A stretch of 64,000 bases of DNA from Aplectana chamaeleonis (lineage: Eukaryota > Nematoda > Chromadorea > Rhabditida > Cosmocercidae), in contig JAPDOI010000886.1 of NCBI GenBank assembly GCA_029168955.1, forward strand, positions 124,001-188,000. The letters are read 5' to 3'. The first letter of the stretch is position 1, and each line of letters opens with the position of its first letter. The notes below the pieces were generated by a model that worked only from the letters and a program-made list of their open reading frames with translations, was not told where the DNA came from and did not search any database. This document shows, one piece after another, positions 11,191 to 22,589 of this stretch. A program made the translations under genes and the position numbers.

Positions 11191-12243
11191 CAGTCTGACA
11201 CGTTGGTTCTGACAATTTCTGGACGTTTCCCTTCTCCAGTGGATAATATACCAGGTTGTTCAATAAGTTTTGTCGTTCGATAAGAAAACATAATTTTATG
11301 ACTCAAAATACACTTTATTATTCAGTATAATCTCCCTGAACATTAATACGCTTGCTCCAACGATCCTCCAATCTGCGGATCCCATCCCTGAAGTGAGAAT
11401 CCGGAAGCTCTGCAAAATTCGCTTCAACAGCCGTTATGACCTCTTCATTTGATGAAAAACGCTTGCCACTCATAAATTTTTTTGGGTTCTGGAAACAAAT
11501 GGAAGTTGCTGGGGTCCGAATCTGGTGAATACGGTGGATGCTCCAACAATTCGAACTTTCATACATGGATTTTAGCCATTGTCAAAATGGTCTTGTGACA
11601 CAGTGCATTGGCCTGATGGAAAAGGATTTTTCTTTTGCAAAGCGGGTCTTTTTTCACTAATTTTTTACTTCAACTGGTCTAAAATACTGCAGTAATATTC
11701 AGAATTAATTGTTTCACCTGTTTGCAGGTATTCCACAAACAAAATTGCTTTCGCATTCCAAAAAACTGATGCCATAACCTTATTGGCCGATTTCCGGACA
11801 CGAGCTCGTTTCGAAGCCGAACAACCAGGGGTGGTAGTAAACTAGCCAGAACTCAGAGTTAAGAATCGCGATCATGTCACAGTAATCGAGAGATATTACA
11901 CTGTGAAACCACGATGTTATTCATGACATAACCCGGAGGTGTCACAGATTGCTAGCAAAAGTGACATCCCCCTGGGAGCCGTACTCCTCCGCTAGATTGC
12001 TATAGCAGCGAGACACCGCATTACGCTAAAGGGCACTGAAGTGCACGTGAGAGAAATGCTTGACATTCTCACTCGTTGCACACCAATGGACAAAACTATG
12101 GGCGCACACAGGAAACGAACCATGACCTCACAGGCGAAAACGGCGCAACACCACACTGCTCCACAGGAACACGCAGGCCAGGGAGAGTGAGAGACATTCC
12201 CAAGTTTACCACACGGGTTCTCTGTTACCGATAACGTCCGTAT

Positions 12244-12433
12244 TATAGTTGTACACGAACGAAATTCTCGAAAAGTTTTCGAAAGATTTTTCGAAATTTT
12301 TTTCGTTCGTTTTCGTTCGTTCGAAATTTCGTCGAACGAATTTTTTTCATTTTTCGTTCGTTCGAAAAGATTTCGAACGAAAAAATTTCGATTTTCGTTC
12401 GTTCGACAATTTTTTCGAAATTGTACAACTATA
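12244..12433. mobile_element. 190-bp hAT-like MITE, TATAGTTGTACA ends
   Basis: The ends TATAGTTGTACA and TGTACAACTATA are perfect inverted repeats, flanked by a perfect 8-bp duplication GTCCGTAT (12236-12243 and 12434-12441). The interior is almost entirely TTCGTTCG and TTCGAAA words in both orientations. This forms overlapping minus- and plus-strand frames rich in F, R and K that have no coding meaning. Confidence 0.88.
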
Positions 12434-12449
12434 GTCCGTATCATGCACT

Positions 12450-13350
12450 CTGCCAAGGTGGTATCATTGGGCGCTTCATAGGTTGATCACAAGCAACATC
12501 AAAACCACCTTTCCCCGTTCAAAGTCTTCTCTTCCTTTCCCGATTTGAGATCGTTCAACGCTTTTTAGACTTTTGGCTTTAATAACTCTTCCGAAATACT
12601 TGCCCATTTTTTCTATATCTACAGACGCCTTGTTCCCAGTGGTTAGCCCGCACAAGATACTGAGCAGCAAGTATTCTTCACTTGATGTTACAAAGTACGT
12701 GCGTCTCTGCTATGTGTGTAACGCAACTCTGGAGGGTATCGCCTGGAATTCACCAAGAAACCACCGCGAAGCCATATTTTACAGATTTCGACGCAAAAAA
12801 ATTTACCGAGAGGTGTCTGCCGCGAATTTACTGCAAAAACAAAACGAATATGAATTCATGGCAGAAATACGGGGAAAATACCGCGAAAATTACACGAATA
12901 TACCGAGAAGTCTGCCGCGAATTTACCGCGATGAGACACTCATCATTGAGCTCCAGTGCAACAGCGTATAAGGCTCAGCCGATAACGCAGCGGTTTACAA
13001 AGCAATGGATGGGTAAGGGTTGATGGATCGAACCTTGGTAAGGCTGGCTGCAATTACGGAATCCCAGAACTTCAGTATTTTTGCCTAGCTGAGGCAGTGA
13101 GACCCCGGCAAAATCTTAGCAAACCTTTCATTCTACCGCAAATCTGCCGGGACTCCTCATTTTGGCTCCGGTCCCAGCAGGTCCCGGATAAGTTCTCAAT
13201 AAGATTCAGGCAATTCCTTCCAGAAAACGCGCAGTCATGGCTACTAAGAAACGAGGTTATTGCATGAAATTACGTTCCGAATACAGTATCTGTTCCATGA
13301 CTGTATTCGTGTAACATACACCTCCGCCGCGACAGCGAGGACCGCAACGC
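12450..13350. other. No gene recognised
   Basis: Frames of 113-132 codons are open on the plus strand at 12573-13023, but they overlap each other in two frames and encode repeated TNYREVCREFT-like phrases. These come from short direct repeats of ACCGCGAA-TT at 12765-12930. I see no motif. A GATCGAACC word near 13024 resembles a pol III B box on the minus strand, but no A box accompanies it. Confidence 0.4.
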
Positions 13351-13358
13351 GTGTACAT

Positions 13359-14512
13359 CAGGCATGAGCGGAAATCTTTTTCGAAACTTCGGGAATCGGA
13401 ATTTGCAACTCGGAACGACCATTTGAATTTCGGAAATCGGAACGCCAAAAACCATCGGAAAATCGGGTAATCGGAAATACGTTCACCTGGATAGATTCTA
13501 ACCACCCATGGCGGCTGTATGTACCTACCCTACTTCTAATCTATTGAGCCTTCAAGACTGTTCTTAATCTCTAGCTGGGAGGAGATCTCTTCCCAATAAA
13601 AATACTTAATGAAGCCTAATCTTCTTTCTCATTTTTCACGAATTTCCGATACACAACAAAAACCGAGAATCCAGACCAATGCTGCTCAAAATTCGCTTCA
13701 ATTGAGTATTTTCAGGTAGCACACTATAGATATCATGACTTCGAGACAACACTCACTAATTGACTGTAGCCCAATAAGATATCATTTCATGTACTGTAAC
13801 TTGAATAGTGAGTGAGATACCCTTCTATAACAAGAAATATGTATATAGACCATTAGAATCACAAGAAGTAGATCAAAGCACCATACATATGGGCAAAAAT
13901 ACTATACATAGTAGGTAATGGCCACTTGCTAAATATGGCCTAGCGTATGGGCGAAGCGCGCTCATTGCGGCGAAAAGTGCGGTGTTCGCGACACCACCGG
14001 CAAACAGTTTCGATCGCGCGTCTACCGTCGAAGACTCGTCCATTTTTTACACACACACATTCTGAGAAGAGATCAGACGTTCACTCAGTTCCGACTGTCT
14101 CCACATAAACATAAACACGGCAGGCCCCTACTAGATTTAATAAAAGCATGGACAAATCCAAATCTCCCTGAAAAAGAGCCCAGTTTGAGAATGGTTCAAC
14201 CTGGATCTGACGGAAAAGAGCTCAATCACAGTAGGTTTTTGGTTCATTTCAAGAAAATTTTGTTCCTGTCGATATGTCGAACCTCATCCCTTGCCCTTTT
14301 TTTAAACATCAAAACAAACCTCTGGTTCAGGTTTAGCCCTTAAAGAACATCCTAAAGATCTGGCAGAAAACAATGCGTAGCTTCCTAAAATTTTAATCTT
14401 TTAATAATTTCCGATTCTTTCCGCATTTTTGGGGCATTTTTTGGGAAAATTGGAAGGCCAAAAAAACCATCAGAAATCGGAAAACCGGAAATCGGAACCC
14501 CGCTCATCCCTG
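13359..14512. mobile_element. 1.15-kb hAT-like element, CAGGSATGAGCGG ends
   Basis: The left end is CAGGCATGAGCGG at 13359 and the right end CCGCTCATCCCTG ends at 14512. They are flanked by a perfect 8-bp duplication GTGTACAT (13351-13358 and 14513-14520). Subterminal zones carry repeated GGAATCGGAA and CGGAAATCGG words, as in 8808 and 25330. No transposase frame is present, so it is a non-autonomous member of the same family as the 8808-25330 element. Confidence 0.9.
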
Positions 14513-14519
14513 GTGTACA

Positions 14520-15430
14520 TACGCGATTCGTCTGCGATCACCTGCTCACAACGATTTATGAACGAACCCTTGATTGCGCAACGCTTACAGCTTACGTGTT
14601 AATGTACTGCGCTCCCGACCGATGGAAAACACGCTTCTAACAAGAATTTATGCAACAGACATAACATGAACGAACAACAACGACACGTTCGTGAAGTTGG
14701 TCGAGAAGTTCCTTTAAACAGCGTAGACTTCTCCCGCAGCGTGATTAGATGGACTGGAGCCATGGGCAAGCACATCATCGTTCTTCTAAAAAAAGCCATC
14801 ATTAGGGAAGAATTCGTCTACCTGGATTTTCAAACACTCAGTGCAAAATTCATGATACAACCAAATTTCAACTCTCAGGGTCTCAAAAATGACTTTTGAC
14901 GATTGTTCTTTCAGTACACAAAAATGGAGAAATGGACCCGCCTTTTCCAGGTTCTGACATCGAGCTATTCTAATCGACGCTTCGTGGAATGTGGAATACG
15001 AACTGCAAGAGACGAGTTAACCATTCCAAATTCGTGAAGTTAATGCGACTATTAGAAAGATGTATCAGCTCGAGAAGTCCACCCACAACAAAAAGTATCC
15101 TCTGGTTCCGAGCCAGATTTACTCTTTTCCCTCGCGCGCTTGTGGGGAGCGAGGGTAGAAGTGTGGGGAGAAGGAGGCGCAGCGTACGCGAGCAGTAAGA
15201 CCGGAAATAAATCACACTAGGAAACAGATACGTGTTCTTGATGTTCAACCACTCTTAAATCTGACCACTTCCACGGAACAAATACATATGATGGGAGGGG
15301 AGTTCAAAAAAGTTTCGAACTTGCGGCAGAATTTCGCCTACTACTGGAACCTTCGTTACCTCTTCAGACAAACTTTTGAAGTGGATGCGAAAATTTTCTT
15401 TGAACCTCATGTACTGTCGTGCTCTGAGAG
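14520..15430. other. No gene recognised
   Basis: A few short frames (77-92 codons) overlap on both strands without motifs. The plus-strand frame 14666-14899 and the minus-strand frame 14970-15248 have no splice context or repeat match that I can see. It is part of the 9.8-kb element's interior. Confidence 0.3.
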
Positions 15431-15432
15431 AA

Positions 15433-15587
15433 ATTCCGGTCCGCAATTGCGGGCTACAGCTGATGCATCATGCGACATGTGATAATCGTGCTGGGAGAAG
15501 GATGAATCGTGCCGGGACCAAGTGGTCCCATCACGATTAACACGTGTCGCATGTTGCAAGAGCCGTAGCCCGCAAATGCGAACCGAA
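15433..15587. repeat. Foldback repeat, family E copy 1
   Basis: CCGGTCCGCAATTGCGGGCT near 15437 pairs with AGCCCGCAAATGCGAACCG near 15568, and CGACATGTGATAATCGTG pairs with CACGATTAACACGTGTCG. Related sequence, with CAGCACGATTTCGCGTGACA and TCCGCAGTTGCG, occurs at about 16390-16560, and a third relative at about 52800-52975. Confidence 0.65.
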
Positions 15588-16141
15588 ATTCGACTATACA
15601 TTTATATACAGGGTGAAGCAGACTGTTGTTCCATGCCTCTACGGAGCAAGGTCTCCCTGTGAACAACAATTTCGAAAAAATAAACGAAGTTGTTCCGAAT
15701 TCCAGGGTTTTTGACCCCTCTAGCAAAAACAGGTAGCGTTCCGCACCCATTCTTAAGGGCACAGTCCAACCTCAGGGGTAATTTTTGATATTATAGTCCG
15801 GTCGCCGTGTATAGCAGCCCTGCCATGCCCGAAATCTCAATTCTCTCAAATAAGCGAGGAAAAAGCCGACCCCACCCCCATGAAAGAAAAAGTGAGTTAC
15901 GAACACCGACAAGCTTTCGGTCTCAATAGGTAAGAGAAGCGCGATTGGTTTTTTTTCGAAATCTACGTTCTTCCGATTGTTTACGGTATGGCTTTATATT
16001 GCGCCCTGGTTCAGAACGATGGCTGCGAATAAAAAGAAAATACAGGCTCGGAACAACTCGTCCGCGAACTCCTCGCCATTCAAATTCAATATCTTTGAGT
16101 GGCCATAACGTCGGTATGGATCGTGAAGAGACTTCGCGTTC

Positions 16142-16218
16142 ACTGTTGAAGGCTGGCGCAAACCCGGTGCCACGTGCTATAACATAAGTGCACCAAGTCT
16201 GCGCCAGCTTTCAACAGT
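16142..16218. repeat. Short perfect-arm inverted repeat
   Basis: ACTGTTGAAGGCTGGCGCA (16142-16160) pairs with TGCGCCAGCTTTCAACAGT (16200-16218), with one mismatch. A relative at 57353-57473 has the same inner phrases (GGTTGGCGCAA, GGTGCACCTATGTTATA), but there the arms pair further out. Confidence 0.7.
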
Positions 16219-16694
16219 AAACAATTATGTTATTCCCAACCATCATTGAGTGAGGGGAGGGGGGTATTTGAAGTGCAGAACACAAATACAAAGCATGTTT
16301 CGAGTTTTTTTTTGAAGATTACGATAGGCTACGTTACCTACACCATAGATCACGGATTGAAGCAGACCGTTGTCCTGACGCCGCCTTATCGAAGCAACAA
16401 TCCGGTCCACAACTCAAAACAACCGTTGCTCGCACGCAGTTAGAAGACAATCTTGTCGGGAGCTCGTGGTCCCAGCACGATTTCGCGTGACACATGTGTT
16501 ACAACAGCGATTGTCCGCAGTTGCGCACTGGATTTTCACTCCGATTGCAACAGTACGTCCCCTTTAGTTACAAAAATTCAGAAAAAAATCGAAAATTCGC
16601 AAGCCCACCACACTATATGCTTTTTCTCATGAATTTCTCGGCAATTATTTTTCTTGTGAGTTTCCTGTATTCAGCACTACACTTCTTAAAAGGC

Positions 16695-17252
16695 CTGCAG
16701 AGTTGCAGTGGCCGAGTGGTGGTCGCGGAGCGTTAGCCTTGACGCGGCGACAAATATGCTTTTGAACATTATCGTCGCGGCGTCGGTTGCCGCTCAGTGG
16801 CAGTGAAGGGGCCCGCCGAGTTGAAGTCGAAGGGCGTTGCTTTCAGAGATGAACAGTGCTGAGTGATTGATTCAATGTCGATTACATTCGGCGACGGGAG
16901 TGACCGATGCAGAGTGAAGGGCGACGAGAGAGCACCGCAGAGTGTTTTGACGCCGCGATGGCCATGCGTCACTGCCAGCGAGCGGCAACCGACATCCCGA
17001 CGATAAGGTTTTCAACATTTTTGTCGCCGCGTCAAGGTTAACGCTCGGCGACCACTCGCCGGTTGCTGCAACTCTGCAGACCCCTTGACGCAGGGCCGTC
17101 ACGACATCAAACCACTCTGCGGCGCCCCTCGTCGCCCTTCACGCTGCGTCGGTCGCCCCCGTTGAACAATGCGATCGAAATTGCATCCTCCAGCGGCATT
17201 CGTCGCTGCGAGCAACGCCGCAACTTCAACAATTCAGGCCCCTTTCCCCTAC
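16695..17252. repeat. Interleaved inverted repeats (order A-B-A'-B')
   Basis: Segment A (about 16695-16800, CTGCAGAGTTGCAG) is inverted at about 16970-17079. Segment B (about 16803-16965, GGGGCCCGCCGAGTTGAAG) is inverted at about 17085-17252. The arms interleave instead of nesting, as expected for a stretch of a palindromic unit repeated in tandem. A TGGCCGAGTGG word at 16710 resembles a tRNA A box, but no cloverleaf follows. Confidence 0.65.
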
Positions 17253-17591
17253 CATTTTGACCCGAAATTCCCTACTTCTCGCCTCCATGAAGTTTCCACT
17301 TTCTAAAAAGTAGTATGGCCCTCCTTCTCCCGCGAGACAGCAGCATCCGCTTGACCCTAGTAGGTCACATTTTTAGATTAGGTTGAAGCCTGCACGGAGG
17401 GGTTGTTGAGGAGGAGGGGGTGCTGATAACGAATCCGACGTCTTTTTTGAAATAGAAATGGTTGGTTCAATGTCGCTTGGCTATCGTAACCTGCCCTATA
17501 GATTCCAAAACTGGAAACTGGTGAGCGGGAAATAGATCCGTTAGATTCGTGATAAACACCCCAGCGAATCCTTCTAAACAAAGCTACCTAC

Positions 17592-17701
17592 TATACTTAT
17601 GTCGAGTCAAGTCATCGAGTCTTGGTATCGACTGAAACAGTCGACATCGAGTCATTCGACTACTCGATTATTCGAAAAATTTTTCGAGTCGCCGAAGTAT
17701 A
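17592..17701. mobile_element. 110-bp hAT-like MITE, TATACTT ends
   Basis: The element runs from TATACTTATGTCGAG to CGCCGAAGTATA. It has a perfect 8-bp duplication CTACCTAC at 17584-17591 and 17702-17709. The interior is TCGAGT and ATTCGA words. It is similar in design to the 12244-12433 element, and the TATACTT end also appears at 30086 and, inverted, near 37165. Confidence 0.85.
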
Positions 17702-17719
17702 CTACCTACCGTACAGATA

Positions 17720-19730
17720 CGGCACTCTCCCATAACATCGAAAACGGACCACGAAGGGTTGAGCGGGCCGTCGCCCCAATTTTCGGCGGAGCAACGACCC
17801 CCCCCCCATTTTTTGACGAAAACTTCGGGCCGTAATATCTGGCCTTCGCACAGTCAGGAATAAAATCTTCGGAAGGTGAGGATACAGCAAAATAAGGAAT
17901 TTCATAATCTCGTGGCTCATTCAAAACATAGAACACTAAGGTCCCTTTGTAGCCCACAATTCAAGGATGAATCAAAAATACAGTACTTGTACAGCCCACC
18001 CCGCAGAGGAAAGACCGTGATGCGGTTGCGTATTTTCACTCATTATAATGCAGCCGGGGCTGACTCGGTTCCAAGCTTTAACGTCAATCGATCAGAGCAA
18101 CGGCTGACATTTTTTCTGCGTTGACGGAGAACTGGTCCGGTCCAAGATTTCCACCCACGAAAACTTCGAGCCAACCCGGGGTTTCCTTCCCTTCCAAAAT
18201 CAGGAGAGTGTAAGGGCCTAAGAAGCGAGTTTTCAACACAAAATCAGGGTATTCTCTTTAAATGTAGCCCCAAGTATCAGAGCTTACTAAATCACGGCGC
18301 GGACCGGTTCTCACGTAATCTTTTTTCTGAATCATTGTTTTCTTTATTCCTTTATGTTTTCATTGATATTGTTTCTTGGGTCTCTAATGAAGACTTAAGG
18401 CGCATTGGGTTGCATGTCTGAGAAGGAAAAATCACCGTTTTAAAGGCTCTGGTGCTTCTTTTTCTACAAATTACAGAGGGGAATTTAATATTTGCCACCG
18501 ACTAAGTGCGCAACTGCGGACACTACGCCAAATTCGACGGCGATTTTTCTGTTTTTTTTTAATTTTGGGAGAACTCGCCGGAAACGTTAAAAAACCGGAA
18601 TTTCCCCACTACCCCCCACACACACACACACAATAGCAAAACACCCAGTCTTCACTATAGATACACCCAGAAATAACACGGAAAAACGAAAGAAACAGAG
18701 CAAACAATAGCTAAGAATGAAAATTATTAACTGTTCGCCTTATCCATTATTTGCAAGCTTGGAACCAAACCAGACATGGCTAGAGTATACTTTTTTATAA
18801 CAGGTAACCGCATACTCGATTTTTTTTCGTTGGGGTAACTTTAATCATATTGTCAACACATTGCTTAAGAATTAAAGGAAATCAACGATAACAACCCCAA
18901 TGGGCTCCCAGAGAGAAAGAAAAGAATCTAAAGAATCTATCAAGGGAAATGAGCTGACATACGTACCTCCATGAAGTTCAAACAGCCGTCAACTGGCAGG
19001 GAAGCGGATATCAAGCTGCTGTCCTTGATCAGCCGGATATATACGAACGCACTGACAACGGTGGAGTTGGGCCGCTAAGTCTGACAACTCTGAAAAGATA
19101 AGCATTTTATTTTTGAGAAAACATACAAAAATAGTTATCATGTTAAGAATGTATGCCAGGGTCAAGCGGGTTGCGAAATTTCTCAACGGGGTGGGAGGGG
19201 GTCGCAAAAATTTTGGACCAAAAATGAAAATTTCTGGAAGTGATTGGAAATTGAAAATAACGGTGTTGCACACCATGAGGTACCTCTTCAGTGCTTTTCA
19301 GTGCTTCAATTTTTTTTGCTTTGTTGTTTTCATGTTCGTTTTTTTGTTGAAGTTTTTTTTTCTAAAAATCCAGATTTTTTAAAATTTTGGATTTTTAGAA
19401 AAAAAGTTAAGATGGTCGGGAGGGGGGAGGGGGTCGCTCAGATTTCGGAAAATTACCCAACGCCCCGCTTTACCGTGATGTATGCGCGATTGAGATAACA
19501 GTCACCCCTCACTGATCCGAACATATTCGGCAGAAAGACTGACAGTATGCCTCCGACACCGGAATACAAGAAAACCGTTCGGTTTCGTCTGCAACAGGCT
19601 GTCTCCCACCCCTTGTTTCTCGATCAAGGGTAGGCATAACAGCTCTAACTTACACTTAGGCTAGTAGCCGAACAGATTAGCAACAGTAGCCCCATGTTTG
19701 TTAGGCCACATCCCGTTAAGAAACTGTACA
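17720..19730. other. No gene recognised
   Basis: The stretch has several homopolymer runs (C-run at 17796, A/T runs at 19310-19400), a short CA repeat at 18615-18632, and GGGAGGGGGTCGC words at about 19190 and 19420. Small frames overlap in opposite directions. Nothing has coding structure or a recognisable motif. Confidence 0.4.
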
Positions 19731-19735
19731 CGTTA

Positions 19736-20138
19736 GGCGCCATTTATAGCAATCTACGCCAGCACGGCACGCGCGGGTGAGGCACTGAAGAACGAATACC
19801 TTCTACGCGTGTCAAGCCCATAAAAAAAGAAACTAAGAATACTCCAGCGGCGACGCCATGGAAGAGCGGACTAAAGTGGGTCTTAACTTTGCCAAGCAAG
19901 CAAAACTGGTACACGCGCTCACTACCATGATAGCAGAAAATAGTAGTGGAATTAGTTGTCACGGATCGGAAAGAAGTTGACGATGGATCAATAATGAAAA
20001 TAATGAGACTTTTACGGCCGTCGCCGCCATGGCGAAGCGGGCGTCACGCGCGTGCCGCGTGGACGAGGCGTTGGGCCATTCATACTCAACGCCACGCCAG
20101 CGCGTGCCGCGCTGGCGTTAGCTGCTATGAATAGCGCC
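19736..20138. mobile_element. GC-ended MITE (family D-like)
   Basis: GGCGCCATTTATAGCA at 19736 pairs imperfectly with TGCTATGAATAGCGCC ending at 20138, and CGCCAGCACGGCACGCGC pairs with GCGCGTGCCGCGCTGGCG. The interior (GGGTC-TTAACTTTGCCAAGC, ATGGATCAATAATGAAAAT, GCCGCCATGGCGAAGCGGG) is related to 34405-34640 and, inverted, to 30660-30890. The in-frame ATG at GCCGCCATGG is incidental. Confidence 0.65.
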
Positions 20139-20139
20139 A

Positions 20140-21640
20140 AACGTGTACAGTTTCAGGAGTTAATACATACGAAACTTTTTGAGAACTCGGTGCGCGATAG
20201 CCAGAATGAAAGAAAAAGGTTTTGTTAGATTCCACGCAATGAATGAGCCGGACAGAGCCTCGTATGACCCTCTCAAGATTAATCCAAAACCATTCAAAAT
20301 GGGTAAAAAGCTGACCGTACCTAGGCTGAATAGTATTAATGGTTTTTTTTGTTACAATCCGGGCAATGTGTAAGCCGGGCCAAAACTCGTGCGATCTTAT
20401 CTCAAGAGTTATCCAAAACATTCAAATTAGGTCCAGTTTCAGCCTAAATAATGTCTGAATGTTGTTTCCCACTATTCTCATTCAGGAACGCTTCGCACGA
20501 ACGCTAAATTAGAATGGAATTTTCGTTAGAAACAATGCAGCTACTGAACCGAGCCTAGTACGATCCCTTTTCGGACGTTATCCAAAACATGCAAGAAGAC
20601 TGAATTTGGGAAGTTTCAGGCCAGTTCTTTTTGATTTTCTGAAAAAAAGTGAAATACACAATTTGAATGCAATCAAAATTTAGCAGCAAACAAAACACTT
20701 AGCCGCAACCACCTAAATCCGACCCTCAATTACTTAAAATATATAAAATTCATAAACACTGCGACACCCGGGGTGGCCCCCCACAATAACGTTCTACTCC
20801 GGCTTGAGAATGGAATAGAGAGCGGGTGACATCCCCACAAGAGGAAACAGCGCCAGCAATACTCAGAAATAGTGTCAGATTTACAAAAGAAAAACTAACC
20901 TTTCTTTCCGAACGAACACAGGACGGTTTAACACGAAATGCAGCTGATAATAATGTGAGCTCGGAGTGTGTAGGGCGAATACCATTCAAAACGAAAGAGC
21001 GAATACCAAGAGCGCAATATGCCTCATGTTCCACCATCATAACTCAAATCTGAAATTTAAAAAACTATAAACTTCACATCCGAGTACCTTCTTGCAAAAC
21101 AAATCATGGAAACACGCTGGAAGGAAAGTGAGATAGAAAGAGAATGACGAAATTAGGAACGAACACATTTAAAAAAGAATAAAACCAAGAAATAGGAAAT
21201 GATTGATTGCGCGAGGACTGAACAGGGCTGGTGGCGCGCCAGCAGTTTGGAGACTGACGCGTATTTCGATAAAGCAAAGCGCATGCGCGGTCACAGTGAT
21301 GAAGGACGGCGAACTCGGAGTTGGTGGGTTGGGGTAAAGTCCTCGAGAGGACTTTTTACGCTAATCCGCCATGACCGTCTAGCGCACTCCTCTACAGGCG
21401 TAGTGTCTCACTGTTCACCCGTGGAGTGCGTCGATCAATTGGCGAACATTAATGTTCGCAATTGAGGGTTTCGAGGGGGGTAACATTGATGTTTCAAGGG
21501 TCATAACATCAAGGTTTATCTTTAAGATTCCTGTTGTGGCTTATATGGGCCTTGAACATCGATTTTACAATTTCAGCCAAATCTAAGAACTTCCTAGTTA
21601 ACATCGATGTTAGCAGTGTTGGGTAACATCGTAGTTTGGC
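20140..21640. other. No gene; degenerate direct repeats and subterminal motifs
   Basis: Three loosely similar segments, about 20230-20300, 20360-20440 and 20545-20620, share GAGCC, a CGTACGATC-like word and TTATCCAAAAC. A perfect 18-bp palindrome GCGAACATTAATGTTCGC lies at 21442-21459. From 21480 rightwards ACATCGATGTTA-type words mark the subterminal zone of the 9.8-kb element. Confidence 0.4.
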
Positions 21641-22051
21641 AAGTTTACTACCACCCCAGGTTCACACCACTCTTTAGCCTCTTGTTTTGATTCAGGATCA
21701 TGGTGATAGACAAAAGTCTCATCCTTAGTGATGAATCAACGCACAAAATCCACTTTATCCTCTTTAAAACGCTCCAAATGTTGCTGAGAAAGTCGCATTC
21801 GAATGTGTTTTTGCTCAATTGTTAGCGAATGCGGCACCCATTGTGCACACAGCTTTCTAAACCCAAAATTTCACTTAATATATGGCCCACACTGCCTAAT
21901 GAGATGTGTAAAGCCTCTACCAAATCTCTCTCAGTTATTCGACGATCTTCCAGAACCATATCCTCTATTTTGACTATGATTTCTGATGTTGATGCGTTTT
22001 TTGAACGTCCTTCACGTGGGTTGTCTTCAAGACTTGTACGACCACATTTAA

Positions 22052-22589
22052 AGGCAGTGGTCGCGCTCAAATATGCTCGTCTTCTTTTTCCCTCTAAACC
22101 CTTTTCTGGGTATAGAGTAGTAGAACCTACAAGAAAAAATCGCGAAAAAAACGCTGTTCTGGGCCGAATTCGAAGCCTGAACTTTCTTGTCTTTTGATGG
22201 TGGACGAGTCTACCCCACATCATCGGTATCGATGATCTCTAATATCAAGAAGATCAGCTGGCTTGAACTTGAATTTGAATCAATGAACTTTTGGATTTAT
22301 GTACACATCTAGTCAAAAACATTGACTGAAGTGCTTGCTTTCATTGTTCAACTGTTTTTTTAGGTAAATTTGCATTTATTTCTTCCTCTGAGTGTCGATG
22401 ATTCTTGATTGCTTGGCATGAGACTGTGATCTTTCTGTGCACGTGTGCACGAACTGGAATTTTAGGGTCTTAATAACTCTAATTCTAGCCCGTTTTTCAC
22501 CGGGCTACCTTCATAGTTTTTGAGCTGTTTTATATCTAAGCTGATTTTTGTAGTTTTTTCGATAATGTTTTTCATCGTGATCACTGCCT
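22052..22589. mobile_element. TTAA-flanked MITE, family B, intact copy in mariner
   Basis: The ends are AGGCAGTGGTCGCGCTC and GTGATCACTGCCT, with TTAA at 22048-22051 and 22590-22593. It interrupts the mariner transposase between VAEFK and the upstream codons, and removal restores that sequence. It is the same family as the split copy 8450/25507, in the opposite orientation, so this family was still jumping after the mariner had landed. Confidence 0.9.

Larger units (their letters stand above)
11830..21655. mobile_element. 9.8-kb element with GGTGGTAGTAAACT ends and CCAGG duplication
   Basis: The left end GGTGGTAGTAAACTAGCC (11830) and the right end (complement of GGTGGTAGTAAACTTGCC, ending 21655) are inverted repeats. 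CCAGG lies at 11825-11829 and 21656-21660. Removing the element and one CCAGG restores the mariner codons W-C-E-P-G-C-S-A-S across the junction, which proves the insertion point. Subterminal ACATCGATGTTA words occur on the right (about 21480-21625) and a weaker ACCACGATGTTA on the left. No frame longer than about 155 codons, and none with recognisable motifs, is present. The superfamily is unknown. Confidence 0.8.

Noticed and set aside
12249..12456. F/R/K/N-rich frames at 12243-12456 as genes
   Set aside because: They are generated by the TTCGAA/TTCGTTCG palindromic words of a 190-bp MITE and are open on both strands.
13010..13040. Pol III promoter suggested by GGTTCGATCC on the minus strand
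   Set aside because: There is no A box at a suitable distance upstream on that strand and no cloverleaf fold.
16703..16780. tRNA gene (TGGCCGAGTGG resembles an A box)
   Set aside because: No matching B box, anticodon arm or acceptor pairing follows, and the segment is one arm of an inverted repeat.
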